Assembly (NCBI RefSeq): GCF_022008365.1
Contig: NZ_JAIRBA010000002.1
Location: 162,463-226,462, forward strand
Length of the DNA stretch: 64,000 nt
Reading direction: 5' to 3'
DNA from: Aequorivita vitellina
Lineage (GTDB): Bacteria > Bacteroidota > Bacteroidia > Flavobacteriales > Flavobacteriaceae
Shown: one piece after another, positions 39,565-48,112 of the stretch
How the letters are laid out: every line of letters begins with the position of its first letter
How positions within the stretch are numbered: position 1 is the stretch's first letter
Made by a program: the position numbers and the translations under genes
Notes under the pieces: generated by a model
What the model saw: the letters and a program-made list of their open reading frames with translations, nothing else
Databases searched by the model: none
Told to the model about the DNA's origin: nothing

Positions 39565-40347
39565 ATGAAAGCAACCGTTAAAAATACCCCGAGCAAAAGA
39601 GCTGATAAAAAACAAATTAATATCCGTTGGAATTCACGTTTGTTTTTTCAAATAGGAGTAATCGTTAGCTTACTTACTGTTTTCATTATTGTACAAACCG
39701 ATTTTGAAATTCAAAAACATACAATTGGCACGAACACCTCTTATAGTTTTGAAGAACCTCATACCATTGCTTATGAATTGGATATTGAAAAACCAGAGCT
39801 CCCAGCGCCTAAAAAAAATGTAGTTGTAAAACCAACACCGGTGAACAGAGCGGCCAAAAGTCCTGTGTTTGATGTAAAGCCAAATACTGCTACAATTATT
39901 GAAACGCCCATTGCAACAACCGATGGCCCAATGATTGAAGCACCGATTGTAACAAAACCAAAAATAGAAATGCCGGCAGTTACAACCGGCACAAGAACAT
40001 TATTAAATGTAGAATTTGTTCCCGTGTTTCCCGGTTGTGAATCGCTAGCGACAAACAACCAAAAGATAGAATGTATGTCTTCAAAAATCAATGCATTTAT
40101 TAATAAAAACTTTAGAAAGGAATACTTAGAAAATTTGGGCCCAAACCAAACATATAGAATTTACGTAAATTTTAAAATTGATTCCAACGGGTATATTACA
40201 GATGTAGTAGCCAATTCGCATAACCCAAACTTAAAGAAAGAGGCTCAACGTGTTGTAAACAACCTACCAAAAATGAAACCTGGAAAACAGGGCGATACAA
40301 ATGTTGAAGTAATGTATACTGTGCCAATCGCATTTCAAATTCATTAA
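39565..40347 (+). CDS. TonB-like energy transducer protein 2
   Basis: 260 residues. One membrane helix (about 26-44), a proline-containing linker (KPELPAPKKNVVVKPTPV, then Thr/Pro/Ile-rich repeats) and a C-terminal TonB-like domain (about 150-260). The domain has FVPVFPGCES, CMSSKINAFINKNF and IYVNFKIDSNGYITDVV, then LPKMKPGKQGDTNVEVMYTVPIAF. Domain order and motif match the preceding gene closely, so this is a local duplicate with a diverged linker and no polyproline run. It sits between two terminators and so is probably its own transcription unit. Confidence 0.83.
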   Translation: MKATVKNTPSKRADKKQINIRWNSRLFFQIGVIVSLLTVFIIVQTDFEIQKHTIGTNTSYSFEEPHTIAYELDIEKPELPAPKKNVVVKPTPVNRAAKSPVFDVKPNTATIIETPIATTDGPMIEAPIVTKPKIEMPAVTTGTRTLLNVEFVPVFPGCESLATNNQKIECMSSKINAFINKNFRKEYLENLGPNQTYRIYVNFKIDSNGYITDVVANSHNPNLKKEAQRVVNNLPKMKPGKQGDTNVEVMYTVPIAFQIH

Positions 40348-40364
40348 ACCATCTCTAGCATTTC

Positions 40365-40397
40365 AAAAAAGCTCTCCGAAAAATGGGAGCTTTTTTT
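40365..40397 (+). terminator. Terminator after TonB-like gene 2
   Basis: AAAAAAGCTCTCC pairs with GGGAGCTTTTTT across a short A-rich loop; one G-T pair; ends in seven Ts near 40397. Confidence 0.75.
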
Positions 40398-40422
40398 GAT
40401 TACGGTCGTTATAAAAAAACTG

Positions 40423-40430
40423 TATCTTTC
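40423..40430 (+). promoter_or_regulatory. Possible -7 element of the remB-like gene
   Basis: TATCTTTC is a seven-of-eight match to TAnnTTTG, 23 bases before the ATG at 40454. TTTG at 40395-40398 is 24 bases upstream. A weak candidate. Confidence 0.33.
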
Positions 40431-40453
40431 GGCTTTAAAACAATTAGTACCCA

Positions 40454-42544
40454 ATGAAGCAGATTCTCCGCCTTTTAGTTTTTTGTTTTTCAATTGTTTC
40501 TTTAGCACAAATACCTTCGGCGCAATATCAAAAATATCCTGTTTTTAAGGAATGTGAAACAGCAGAAGAAGCCGCATTGCAAGACTGTTTTGTCAATACG
40601 TTGCAACAATTCATTTTTAATAATTTTAAAGTTCCCGAAATTGTTTTCACAAAAAATTACAAAGGAAATGTAAACGTGCTTTTTGAAATTACCAAGGAAG
40701 GGAAATTCAAAGTGCTTTACACCGATGCTATTTATGAAGAATTGCGTGCCGAAACCCTCCGCGTTTTTAAATCACTTCCCCAAGTAGCTCCGGCAACGTA
40801 CAATGGCAAGCCTGCCTATATACAATTTACACTGCCCATTGCAATTCCGTTAGTAGCACCGGGCGAAAATATTTTTCAAACTACGGCAGTAACGGAAAAA
40901 AGTGAAAAAGACGCCCTAACCGAAGAATACGATGCGCTTGTAAACCTTCCGTATTTAAATGAAGAATACAGCAGCAATATTAATATTCCGTTGTCGCACC
41001 ATAATTATAGCTTGTTCGATCCTGCATTAAACAGAGTGGGTTTAAATAATCACACTGCACAAAAACCATATATTTATTCAGAAGTAAATAAATATTACGA
41101 TTTTCAGGCCGCTAATAATGAAATAGCAAAAAGTGGAACTTCGTGGTTTAGTCGAAAACTTTGGAATGAGCATTTTGTCACCTTTAAAGGAAAAGATTAT
41201 TGGATTACTTTAGATCCGGGAGTAGATTTACAAGTTGGGAAAGACTTAGACGCAGATATTAACACTTATAATAACACCCGATTGGTTTTTCTTCAAGGTG
41301 GGCTTGGAGATAAAATTGGTTTTTTTGGCGTTGTTTATGAAAGTCAGGGTCGCTTTGCAGATTATTTTAACCGTTATGCAGAATCTATTCGTCCCGATGG
41401 GGGAAACCCTGCTATTATTCCGGGGCGTGGAATAGCGAAGGAGTTTAAGGAAGATTCCTACGATTACCCAATGACCACTGGATATCTTTCATATACACCT
41501 TCAAAATATTTCAATCTGCAGCTTGGCCACGGTAAAACCTTTTTAGGCGATGGTTACCGTTCGTTGTTAATGAGTGACAATGCAAGCTCGTATCCTTACT
41601 TCAAATTAAATACTACTTTTTGGAAGTTGAAATACACCAACACCTGGATGTCTCTTCGCGATGTGCGTCCGGCAGTTACTGAAGATGGTTCATTTCGCAC
41701 AAAATTTGTTGCAAATCATTATTTGAGTTATAATATAACCAAGAAACTGAATGTTGGTTTTTTTGAATCTGTAGTTTGGGAGAACGACAATAATCGGGGT
41801 TTTGATATGAATTATTTAAACCCAATCATTTTTTATCAGGCCATCCAATTCTCAACTGGCTCTCGGGGTGGAAACGCTTTAATTGGGCTTGCCGCAAAAT
41901 ATAAAGTGAACGACCGCGTCAATATTTATGGGCAACTTATTATCGACGAATTTTCTAAAAGTGATGTTTTTGGTGGCGAAGGAAGTTATAAAAACAAAAC
42001 GGGTGTGCAGCTTGGGTTAAAGTATTACGACGCTTTCGGAATAAAAAATCTCTACCTGCAGTCTGAGTATAATCGCGTACGCCCATATACGTACTCGCAC
42101 AATACCGTTGTACTAAATTACGGACATAACAATCAAGCTTTGGCGCATACGCTCGGTGCCAATTTTTCAGAATTTATAGGAATAGCGCGCTACCAAAAGG
42201 GGAGAATTTATGGCGATGCCAAATTTATCGTTGCAAAACGCGGCTTCGAATTTAATACCCCGGAAGATTCCTTTTTCTACGGTAGTGATATTTATGGTAC
42301 CGAAGACGACCGCATCTCAGATAATGGAAACGAATTAGCGCAGGGGAATACAACAGATTTTTTCCACGCCGAAGTACAGGCAGGTTATATTATTAACCCA
42401 GCCACTAATTTGAAAGTTTACGGAAGTTTTATCTTTAGAAGTTTCGACCCTGAAATAAATACGCAAAGTGTTTTCAAAAACCAAACTACGTGGGTTAACT
42501 TTGGTGTGCGCACAGATTTGTTTAACTGGTATTACGATTTTTAG
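40454..42544 (+). CDS. remB: RemB-like outer-membrane protein with N-terminal TonB C-terminal-like domain
   Basis: 696 residues. A signal peptide (MKQILRLLVFCFSIVSLA) is followed by a domain (about 25-135) like that of the two TonB-like neighbours: YPVFKECETAEEAALQDCF, then NVLFEITKEGKFKVLYTDA and LPQVAPATYNGKPAYIQFTLPIAI. The rest (about 150-696) is a Tyr/Asn-rich, strand-alternating region ending FGVRTDLFNWYYDF, as expected of an outer-membrane barrel; several stretches resemble the Wzi-type barrel. The F. johnsoniae locus order sprA-gcvH-vanZ-tonB-remB, as I recall it, matches this position. RemB is linked to gliding, probably in polysaccharide handling. The symbol rests on position and architecture, not on a search. 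Confidence 0.68.
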   Translation: MKQILRLLVFCFSIVSLAQIPSAQYQKYPVFKECETAEEAALQDCFVNTLQQFIFNNFKVPEIVFTKNYKGNVNVLFEITKEGKFKVLYTDAIYEELRAETLRVFKSLPQVAPATYNGKPAYIQFTLPIAIPLVAPGENIFQTTAVTEKSEKDALTEEYDALVNLPYLNEEYSSNINIPLSHHNYSLFDPALNRVGLNNHTAQKPYIYSEVNKYYDFQAANNEIAKSGTSWFSRKLWNEHFVTFKGKDYWITLDPGVDLQVGKDLDADINTYNNTRLVFLQGGLGDKIGFFGVVYESQGRFADYFNRYAESIRPDGGNPAIIPGRGIAKEFKEDSYDYPMTTGYLSYTPSKYFNLQLGHGKTFLGDGYRSLLMSDNASSYPYFKLNTTFWKLKYTNTWMSLRDVRPAVTEDGSFRTKFVANHYLSYNITKKLNVGFFESVVWENDNNRGFDMNYLNPIIFYQAIQFSTGSRGGNALIGLAAKYKVNDRVNIYGQLIIDEFSKSDVFGGEGSYKNKTGVQLGLKYYDAFGIKNLYLQSEYNRVRPYTYSHNTVVLNYGHNNQALAHTLGANFSEFIGIARYQKGRIYGDAKFIVAKRGFEFNTPEDSFFYGSDIYGTEDDRISDNGNELAQGNTTDFFHAEVQAGYIINPATNLKVYGSFIFRSFDPEINTQSVFKNQTTWVNFGVRTDLFNWYYDF

Positions 42545-42550
42545 CGGTAT

Positions 42551-43534
42551 TTAATCTTTTTCATTTTCTTCTCTTTCCTTCTGCATTTGCTCGTATTTTT
42601 TCATTGCCGCTTTGTTGGCTTCATCTATTTGATCAAAAGATGCGCGATTTTTTTTAACTTCACTATAAAGCATTTTTAGAAAAGCTTCGGTAGTTATAAA
42701 ACCCGAGCCATAACCTTGGTCGTCATAGGTTTTGGTGAGGTCGGTCATGCTTAAAACTTCGGCTTCGGTTTTTCTATTTACGTAGGCAGAAGTTACACGA
42801 TTATTTAGCGTTTGAAGCATGTTTATGGTGTTCTTCAAATCTTTGTAAGTCCCTAAATTTCCGTGTCCGGGAATAATTTTTGTATCCTCGTTTATTATTT
42901 TGGTTGCCATTTCTAATGCGGCAATGTAACCTTTTACGCTACCTCCGTTTTCTGTATCGATAAATGGATATTTACCGTTAAAAAAAACATCTCCAGTGTG
43001 CAATACATTGCTGCCAGTAAAGTAAACCATTGCATCGCCATCGGTATGTGCATCGTGTACGTGAAAAACGTAGATTTTCTCCCCGTTAAAATGAAAGGTG
43101 AGATCTTCGTCAAAAGTAACTACTGGCAGTGCAGCTTCAGATATTTTTTTAGTTTCTGTTTTAATCATTTTATGCAGTCGATCGCGCACGTTAGATTGCG
43201 AAAAAATAACGGTCCCTGTTTCTGCCAATGCTACATTTCCGCCTGTGTGATCTCCGTGGAAATGTGTATTCACTAAAAATCGAATGGGTTTGTTACTTAC
43301 CTTTTTAATATCTTTTTGAATTTGCTCAACATCTTCGGCATATTGGTCGTCGATCATAAAAATGCCATCATTGCCAAAACTCAACCCAATGTTGCCACCA
43401 TTACCTTGAAGCATATATATTTTATTGGTAACTTTTAAAAGCTTTGTATTGTTTTTCTCTCCCGTATCAGATTGTGAAAAAACGGTTAATACTGAAAATA
43501 AAAAGACGGTATTTAAGAATATTTTTGAGATCAT
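42551..43534 (-). CDS. Secreted metallo-beta-lactamase-fold hydrolase
   Basis: 327 residues. A signal peptide (MISKIFLNTVFLFSVLTVFS) precedes an MBL domain with H91-F-H93-G-D95-H96 (HxHxDH), a later HVHDAHTDGD, HTGDVFF and GHGNLG. Both zinc sites therefore look intact. The enzyme is exported to the periplasm, or beyond. Substrate is unknown; this MBL subtype includes cyclase-like and lactonase-like members as well as beta-lactamases, so resistance should not be inferred. The C-terminal 30 residues are Lys/Glu-rich. It is convergent with the remB-like gene, 6 bases apart, and divergent from ctaB. Confidence 0.85.
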   Translation of the reverse strand: MISKIFLNTVFLFSVLTVFSQSDTGEKNNTKLLKVTNKIYMLQGNGGNIGLSFGNDGIFMIDDQYAEDVEQIQKDIKKVSNKPIRFLVNTHFHGDHTGGNVALAETGTVIFSQSNVRDRLHKMIKTETKKISEAALPVVTFDEDLTFHFNGEKIYVFHVHDAHTDGDAMVYFTGSNVLHTGDVFFNGKYPFIDTENGGSVKGYIAALEMATKIINEDTKIIPGHGNLGTYKDLKNTINMLQTLNNRVTSAYVNRKTEAEVLSMTDLTKTYDDQGYGSGFITTEAFLKMLYSEVKKNRASFDQIDEANKAAMKKYEQMQKEREENEKD

Positions 43535-43608
43535 ATTTGTTTAGTTTTAAATATTGGATCAAAATACTAAAATTGCCGAAATAATAGCGTAAGATTGTTG
43601 AAAATATA

Positions 43609-43639
43609 TTGTGAAGAAAACACAGGAAGCGTATCTTTG
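43609..43639 (+). promoter_or_regulatory. Promoter of the ctaB-coxIII operon
   Basis: TTG (43609-43611) and TATCTTTG (43632-43639) are separated by 20 bases, both close to consensus. The start would be near 43645, giving a leader of about 15 bases before the TTG start of ctaB. Confidence 0.65.
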
Positions 43640-43659
43640 CACCGCCTAAAAAGAAGAAC

Positions 43660-44556
43660 TTGTCTGTTATTAATTCAAAGTCGATTACCCAACTATCCCT
43701 TATTGGTATTTTCACCGAAATTACCAAACTTCGGCTTTCGGTAAGCGTTGTGTTTTCATCGGTTGCGGGTTACTTATTGGGCGCAGATTCTATAGATTTT
43801 TTCGTACTCTTTTTACTCTGTGTTGGTGGCTACTGTATGGTGGGAGCCTCTAACGTTTATAATCAGATTATTGAAAAAGACTTAGACGCCCTAATGGACC
43901 GTACCAAAAACAGACCGTTGCCCGCTGGGCAAATGTCGGTTCGTTCAGCCTTTATATTGGCTATTGCTTTAACTGTTCTTGGTATTGCTGTTTTATACTC
44001 CATAAACCCAATTACGGCAATGTTTGGCGCTATTTCCATATTTATGTATGTAAGTCTTTATACGCCTTTAAAGACCAAGACGCCGCTTTCGGTTTTTGTG
44101 GGTGCTTTTCCTGGTGCCATTCCTTTTATGTTAGGCTGGGTTGCTGCTACGGGGGAGTTTGGTATTGAACCCGGAACATTATTCATGATTCAGTTTTTTT
44201 GGCAATTTCCACACTTTTGGGCTATTGGATGGTTTCTTTTTGACGATTATAAAAAAGCCGGTTTTTTTATGCTCCCAAATGGAAAACGCGATAAAGGAAC
44301 GGCAATACAGGTTATTCTTTACAGCATCTGGACAGTTCTTGTTTCATTAATTCCTGTGTTGGGAATTACTGGGAAACTATATGTCACCCCAATATCGGCA
44401 GGTTTAATTGGTGTGCTGGGCATTGGACTGCTTTATTACGCAATTAAGCTTTATAAGGAAAAAACTTCGGTAGCCGCAAAACAGCTTATGCTCGCAAGCG
44501 TGAGTTATATTACATTGTTACAGATAATTTATGTAGCCGATAAATTTTTAAGATAG
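43660..44556 (+). CDS. ctaB: Protoheme IX farnesyltransferase (TTG start)
   Basis: 298 residues. The start is TTG at 43660: the promoter at 43609-43639 leaves only a short leader and the next Met lies deep in the protein. AAGAAG just upstream may aid initiation. It is a UbiA-family prenyltransferase with about eight helices. The first Asp-rich motif is NQIIEKDLDALMDRTKNRPLPAG; the second is in the loop FLFDDYKKAGFFMLPNGKRDKG. It converts heme B to heme O, the precursor of heme A for the aa3 oxidase encoded about 20 kb upstream. First gene of the second oxidase block. Confidence 0.94.
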   Translation: MSVINSKSITQLSLIGIFTEITKLRLSVSVVFSSVAGYLLGADSIDFFVLFLLCVGGYCMVGASNVYNQIIEKDLDALMDRTKNRPLPAGQMSVRSAFILAIALTVLGIAVLYSINPITAMFGAISIFMYVSLYTPLKTKTPLSVFVGAFPGAIPFMLGWVAATGEFGIEPGTLFMIQFFWQFPHFWAIGWFLFDDYKKAGFFMLPNGKRDKGTAIQVILYSIWTVLVSLIPVLGITGKLYVTPISAGLIGVLGIGLLYYAIKLYKEKTSVAAKQLMLASVSYITLLQIIYVADKFLR

Positions 44557-44600
44557 CCGAAACAGTATTAATTTCGGAAAATATATAAGAAAAAAATAAG

Positions 44601-45182
44601 ATGGATTTAACACAAGGTAGTCAAGAGTTAAAAATAAACAGAGCCAAAAAGAACATGCTTTGGTTTGGAATAGTTAGTTTAACGATGAGTTTTGCAGGCC
44701 TAACGAGCGCCTATGTAGTGAGCAAAGAGCGACCAGATTGGATAGCTGCTTTTGAAATACCACAAGCCTTTTACATTAGTCTTATTCTAATAATTTTTAG
44801 TAGTGCCACCGTACATTTTGCGCTTAGAGCAATAAAAAAGGAGAAACATAGCCAGGGAATGTTGCTTTTGGTTACCACCTTTATTTTAGGGCTTTTATTC
44901 GTGATTTTTCAATTTGTGGGTTTTTCTGAAATTATAAAAGATGGTTATAATTTTACTGGACCCACGAGTAGTATTACTACATCATTTATCTATTTAGTGG
45001 TGCTATTGCACGTTGCCCACGTTTTTGCAGGGCTTATATCGCTTTTAATTGTAATTTATAATCATTATAAACAAAAATATAAAAACGGTAAAACCCTTGG
45101 TGTTGAACTGGCTGCAACTTTTTGGCATTTTGTAGATATTGTATGGATTTACCTCTTTTTATTTTTATATTTCGTTAAATAA
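44601..45182 (+). CDS. Cytochrome c oxidase subunit III (short form)
   Basis: 193 residues, five helices. NMLWFGIVSLTMSFAGLTSAYVV, FSSATVHFAL and LGVELAATFWHFVDIVWIYLF match subunit III, including the typical WHFVDIVW signature. Subunit III stabilises the oxidase and helps proton uptake. It lacks helices I and II of the seven-helix form. A second subunit III gene follows after 46 bases; the pair is usual in this phylum, which suggests both are needed. Confidence 0.9.
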   Translation: MDLTQGSQELKINRAKKNMLWFGIVSLTMSFAGLTSAYVVSKERPDWIAAFEIPQAFYISLILIIFSSATVHFALRAIKKEKHSQGMLLLVTTFILGLLFVIFQFVGFSEIIKDGYNFTGPTSSITTSFIYLVVLLHVAHVFAGLISLLIVIYNHYKQKYKNGKTLGVELAATFWHFVDIVWIYLFLFLYFVK

Positions 45183-45228
45183 AAATTAAACGTATTTTTG
45201 AACCTTTATTTAAAACCAAACTCTTTTT

Positions 45229-46212
45229 ATGGAAGCTACTGTTGTTAAAACAGGTACCGAAGGAAAAACCTGGGGCGGCGGAAACGAACCCTTGAAAGCC
45301 AGCTATGGCAAAATGATGATGTGGTTTTTCATCGTTTCCGATTCATTGACATTCGCAGGATTTTTATCTTCTTATGGAATGTCCCGTTTCAAATTTATAG
45401 ACGCTTGGCCCATCGCCGATGAAGTCTTTACCCACTTTCCATTTTTACACGGCGTAGAAGCGCCCATGTATTATGTGGCCTTTATGACCTTTATTCTAAT
45501 TTTTTCATCGGTTACCATGGTGTTGGCTGTGGATGCTGGTCATAAAATGCAACAGAAGAAAGTAATTTTCTATATGTTTCTAACCATTATAGGTGGTTTA
45601 ATCTTCTTAGGCTCACAAGCTTGGGAATGGAACACTTTTATTAAGGGAGATTATGGCGCTGTTGAAACGAACGGTGGACAAATTATTCAATTTTTAGATA
45701 AAGATGGCGATCGCGTTGCGCTAGCCGATTTTGCTACTTCAGATACTGGAGGTCGCGTAGCGCAAACCAAGGAAAAAGGAATTTGGTTTATGCAGGAAGC
45801 AGAATACAAACCAAGTGTTTCTTTTGAACAAGTAAAGGAAGGGTTTTTAGCAAACGACAATCTTTTAGTTAGACTTCCTAATAAAGATGAACACGGACAA
45901 CATATAATATTATCAAGAGAAGAGTCTATTGCAAAGCTAGTAAATGACGGTAATATGGTTGTGGAAGGAGCAAACCTTCGCCATAACGAATACGGCCATC
46001 CTTTGTTTGCAGACTTTTTCTTCTTTATTACCGGTTTCCACGGATTTCACGTTTCCATTGGGGTATTACTTAACTGTATTGTATTTTTCAATGTAATTAT
46101 AGGAACATACGAACGCCGCGGCCATTATGAAATGGTTGAAAAAGTAGGACTCTACTGGCACTTTGTGGATTTGGTATGGGTATTTGTATTCACATTCTTT
46201 TATCTTGTATAG
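45229..46212 (+). CDS. Cytochrome c oxidase subunit III (long form with soluble insertion)
   Basis: 327 residues. The membrane part has MMMWFFIVSDSLTFAGFLSSYGM, FSSVTMVLAVDAG, FITGFHGFHVSIGVLL and LYWHFVDLVWVFVFTFFYLV, again the subunit III signature. Between helices, at about residues 140-255, lies a polar insertion of over 100 residues (DYGAVETNGGQII to EGANLRHNEYGHP) that is absent from the short form. The insertion begins right after the helix ending EWNTF and is probably periplasmic. Its function is unknown; it could contact ActB or other ACIII subunits. Confidence 0.9.
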   Translation: MEATVVKTGTEGKTWGGGNEPLKASYGKMMMWFFIVSDSLTFAGFLSSYGMSRFKFIDAWPIADEVFTHFPFLHGVEAPMYYVAFMTFILIFSSVTMVLAVDAGHKMQQKKVIFYMFLTIIGGLIFLGSQAWEWNTFIKGDYGAVETNGGQIIQFLDKDGDRVALADFATSDTGGRVAQTKEKGIWFMQEAEYKPSVSFEQVKEGFLANDNLLVRLPNKDEHGQHIILSREESIAKLVNDGNMVVEGANLRHNEYGHPLFADFFFFITGFHGFHVSIGVLLNCIVFFNVIIGTYERRGHYEMVEKVGLYWHFVDLVWVFVFTFFYLV

Positions 46213-46230
46213 ATTTTCAATATTTAAAAA

Positions 46231-46620
46231 ATGGCACACGAACAAGCACATAAATTAGCAATCTTTAGAGGTAATCTAAAGTTTAAGTCCAACGTAAGTA
46301 AAATTTGGGGAGTATTTGTAGTACTTTCTATTATTACTATAATTGAAGTGGCTTTGGGTATTCTTAGACCCGACTTTTTGGTTACCCATAAATTTTTGTC
46401 ACTAAATCTGCTAAACTGGATTTTTATTTTACTTACAATTTGTAAGGCCTATTACATTACTTGGGACTTTATGCACATGCGCGACGAAACCGTTGGCCTG
46501 CGTAGAGCCGCAGTATGGACAGGCGTATTTTTAATTGCTTATATGGTATTGCTTATACTTATTGAAGGCGATTATATTTATGAAGTATATAAACACGGAT
46601 TTATAAAATTCGACTTCTAA
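46231..46620 (+). CDS. Cytochrome c oxidase subunit IV (CtaF-type)
   Basis: 129 residues, three helices: IWGVFVVLSIITIIEVALGIL, LLNWIFILLTICKAYYITWDFMHMRDE and AVWTGVFLIAYMVLLILIEGDYIY. This matches the bacterial cytochrome oxidase subunit IV family with the F/YMHMR feature. It starts 18 bases after the long subunit III gene and ends the first part of the block at a terminator. Confidence 0.9.
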   Translation: MAHEQAHKLAIFRGNLKFKSNVSKIWGVFVVLSIITIIEVALGILRPDFLVTHKFLSLNLLNWIFILLTICKAYYITWDFMHMRDETVGLRRAAVWTGVFLIAYMVLLILIEGDYIYEVYKHGFIKFDF

Positions 46621-46644
46621 GTTAAAAATTTGAAATTATAATTG

Positions 46645-46670
46645 AAGCCCTCTTTTTGAGGGCTTTTTTT
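46645..46670 (+). terminator. Terminator after oxidase subunit IV
   Basis: AAGCCCTC (46645-46652) pairs with GAGGGCTT (46658-46665) around TTTTT, followed by more Ts. It lies 24 bases after the subunit IV stop. Confidence 0.88.
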
Positions 46671-46704
46671 ATAACTCAATTCTTTAAAATTAACACTCAA
46701 AACA

Positions 46705-46735
46705 TTGTCCAGCCCCCTTTTACCCTGTATTTTTG
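46705..46735 (+). promoter_or_regulatory. Promoter of the Sco block
   Basis: TTG (46705-46707) and TATTTTTG (46728-46735) are 20 bases apart, both matching the phylum consensus. It lies right after the subunit IV terminator and would drive the genes from 46782 to 48640. Confidence 0.65.
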
Positions 46736-46781
46736 CAAACTAGCAATACGCACTTTTTAACGAGGTGTAAAATTTGTAATA

Positions 46782-47426
46782 ATGAAGAAATATTTGGTTC
46801 TTGGCATCCTGTTTATTCTACCCATTACGGTATACATTTTTTTCGCAATGAGTACCAGTTATTTTAAACCCTTGCCTGTTTTAACCCCCGCAGTCGCAGA
46901 GCTGGATGGTTTTAAAGATCTCGATGGAAACCCCGTTCAACTGGAAGATAGAATATCGGTTTTAGGTTTCTTTGGAAATAATCTGGAAGCGCATAGAGCA
47001 TACGCCTATAATCTTGCCCAAAAAATATACAGCAAAAATCACGAGTTTAAAGAGTTTCAATTTGTAGTTCTTTTGCCCGAGGGCACCGAAACACAAGCTA
47101 AAAATATTGAAGAGAAACTGAAAAAAATTGCGCCTACAGATGCGTGGTTCTTCGCTTTTGGTTCTACTGAAAATATCAATCGAGTGTTTCAATCGCTTGA
47201 CTCCAATCTTGTTTTGAGTCCTGATTATTCTACGCCCTATGTTTTTATAATAGACAAAGAACGAAGCCTTCGCGGCCGTAAAGAAGATGATGACGCAGGT
47301 GTAATGTACGGATTTGACTCTAGCAACATTGCCGAGATTAACAACAAAATGAGCGATGACGTAAAAGTGCTTTTGGCAGAATACCGAAGAGCATTGAAAA
47401 AGTACGATTCAAATAGGGAAATATAA
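46782..47426 (+). CDS. Sco-like thioredoxin-fold membrane protein without cysteines
   Basis: 214 residues. An N-terminal helix (about 4-23) anchors a soluble domain with the Sco/thioredoxin layout: LDGFKDLDGNPVQLEDRISVLGFFGNN, then VVLLPEGTETQAK and TPYVFIIDKERSLRGR. The position where Sco proteins have CxxxC reads GFFGNNLEAH, and the whole protein contains no cysteine, so it cannot use the usual copper-binding pair. A canonical Sco gene follows at 47486, so this is probably a diverged paralogue that scaffolds or regulates assembly. The family link comes from the fold pattern and context, hence moderate confidence. Confidence 0.68.
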   Translation: MKKYLVLGILFILPITVYIFFAMSTSYFKPLPVLTPAVAELDGFKDLDGNPVQLEDRISVLGFFGNNLEAHRAYAYNLAQKIYSKNHEFKEFQFVVLLPEGTETQAKNIEEKLKKIAPTDAWFFAFGSTENINRVFQSLDSNLVLSPDYSTPYVFIIDKERSLRGRKEDDDAGVMYGFDSSNIAEINNKMSDDVKVLLAEYRRALKKYDSNREI

Positions 47427-47485
47427 CCCATCAATGACCCTGCAATTTCGAGAGAATAAGAAATAAACAATAAAGAATAGCAAAC

Positions 47486-48109
47486 GTGAACAAGAATTAT
47501 TCATACATAGGTATTTCATTTATAATATTGGTTTTTGGTATTTGGGCGGTTCCTAAAATTGTTAAAACAATTTCGGGACCAGATCTTGCTATAATTGGCA
47601 CAGTACCATCTTTTAACTTTACAGATCAGAACGGAAAAGTAGTTACGAACAGCACCTATAAAGACAAGGTATATGTAGTTGAATTCTTCTTCACCACTTG
47701 CCCGTCTATTTGCCCAATTATGACCGAAAACATGATAAAAATTCAAAACGAGTTTTTCGGAAATCCAAAGGTAGGCATTGCGTCTTTTTCCATAGACCCC
47801 GAACACGACTCCGCAGCAGTTTTAAAAGAATATGCCGAAAACAAAGGCATAACCAAGCCGCAATGGCATCTTTTAACAGGTGAAAAGGAAAAAGTGTTTA
47901 AGTTGGCAAACGAAGGTTTTAATCTTTACGTAGGCGACGCCCCCGAAGTGGAAGGTGGTTTTGAACATTCCGGTTTTTTCGCACTCATCGATCAAAACGG
48001 AAATATTCGTTCCAGAATTGATGAAAACGGTAATCCCCTTATTTACTACGACGGGCTGGACGATAAAGGAATTCAAATGTTAAAAGAAGACATTAAAAAA
48101 CTTTTATAA
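47486..48109 (+). CDS. SCO1/SenC family copper chaperone (GTG start)
   Basis: 207 residues starting with GTG at 47486. Membrane anchor at about 7-25, then a thioredoxin-like domain with FFFTTC72PSIC76PIM, followed by FSIDPEHDS and H161 in GGFEHSGFF. Cys72, Cys76 and His161 are the three Cu(I) ligands of Sco proteins, all intact. Sco delivers copper to CuA of oxidase subunit II, consistent with coxB in this window. It starts 59 bases after the cysteine-free paralogue and its stop is 3 bases before the DUF420 gene. Confidence 0.92.
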   Translation: MNKNYSYIGISFIILVFGIWAVPKIVKTISGPDLAIIGTVPSFNFTDQNGKVVTNSTYKDKVYVVEFFFTTCPSICPIMTENMIKIQNEFFGNPKVGIASFSIDPEHDSAAVLKEYAENKGITKPQWHLLTGEKEKVFKLANEGFNLYVGDAPEVEGGFEHSGFFALIDQNGNIRSRIDENGNPLIYYDGLDDKGIQMLKEDIKKLL

Positions 48110-48112
48110 ACC

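Noticed and set aside
42551..43534. Metallo-beta-lactamase-fold gene as an antibiotic-resistance gene
   Set aside because: The HxHxDH motif is shared by many hydrolases, and nothing else in the sequence indicates beta-lactam hydrolysis.
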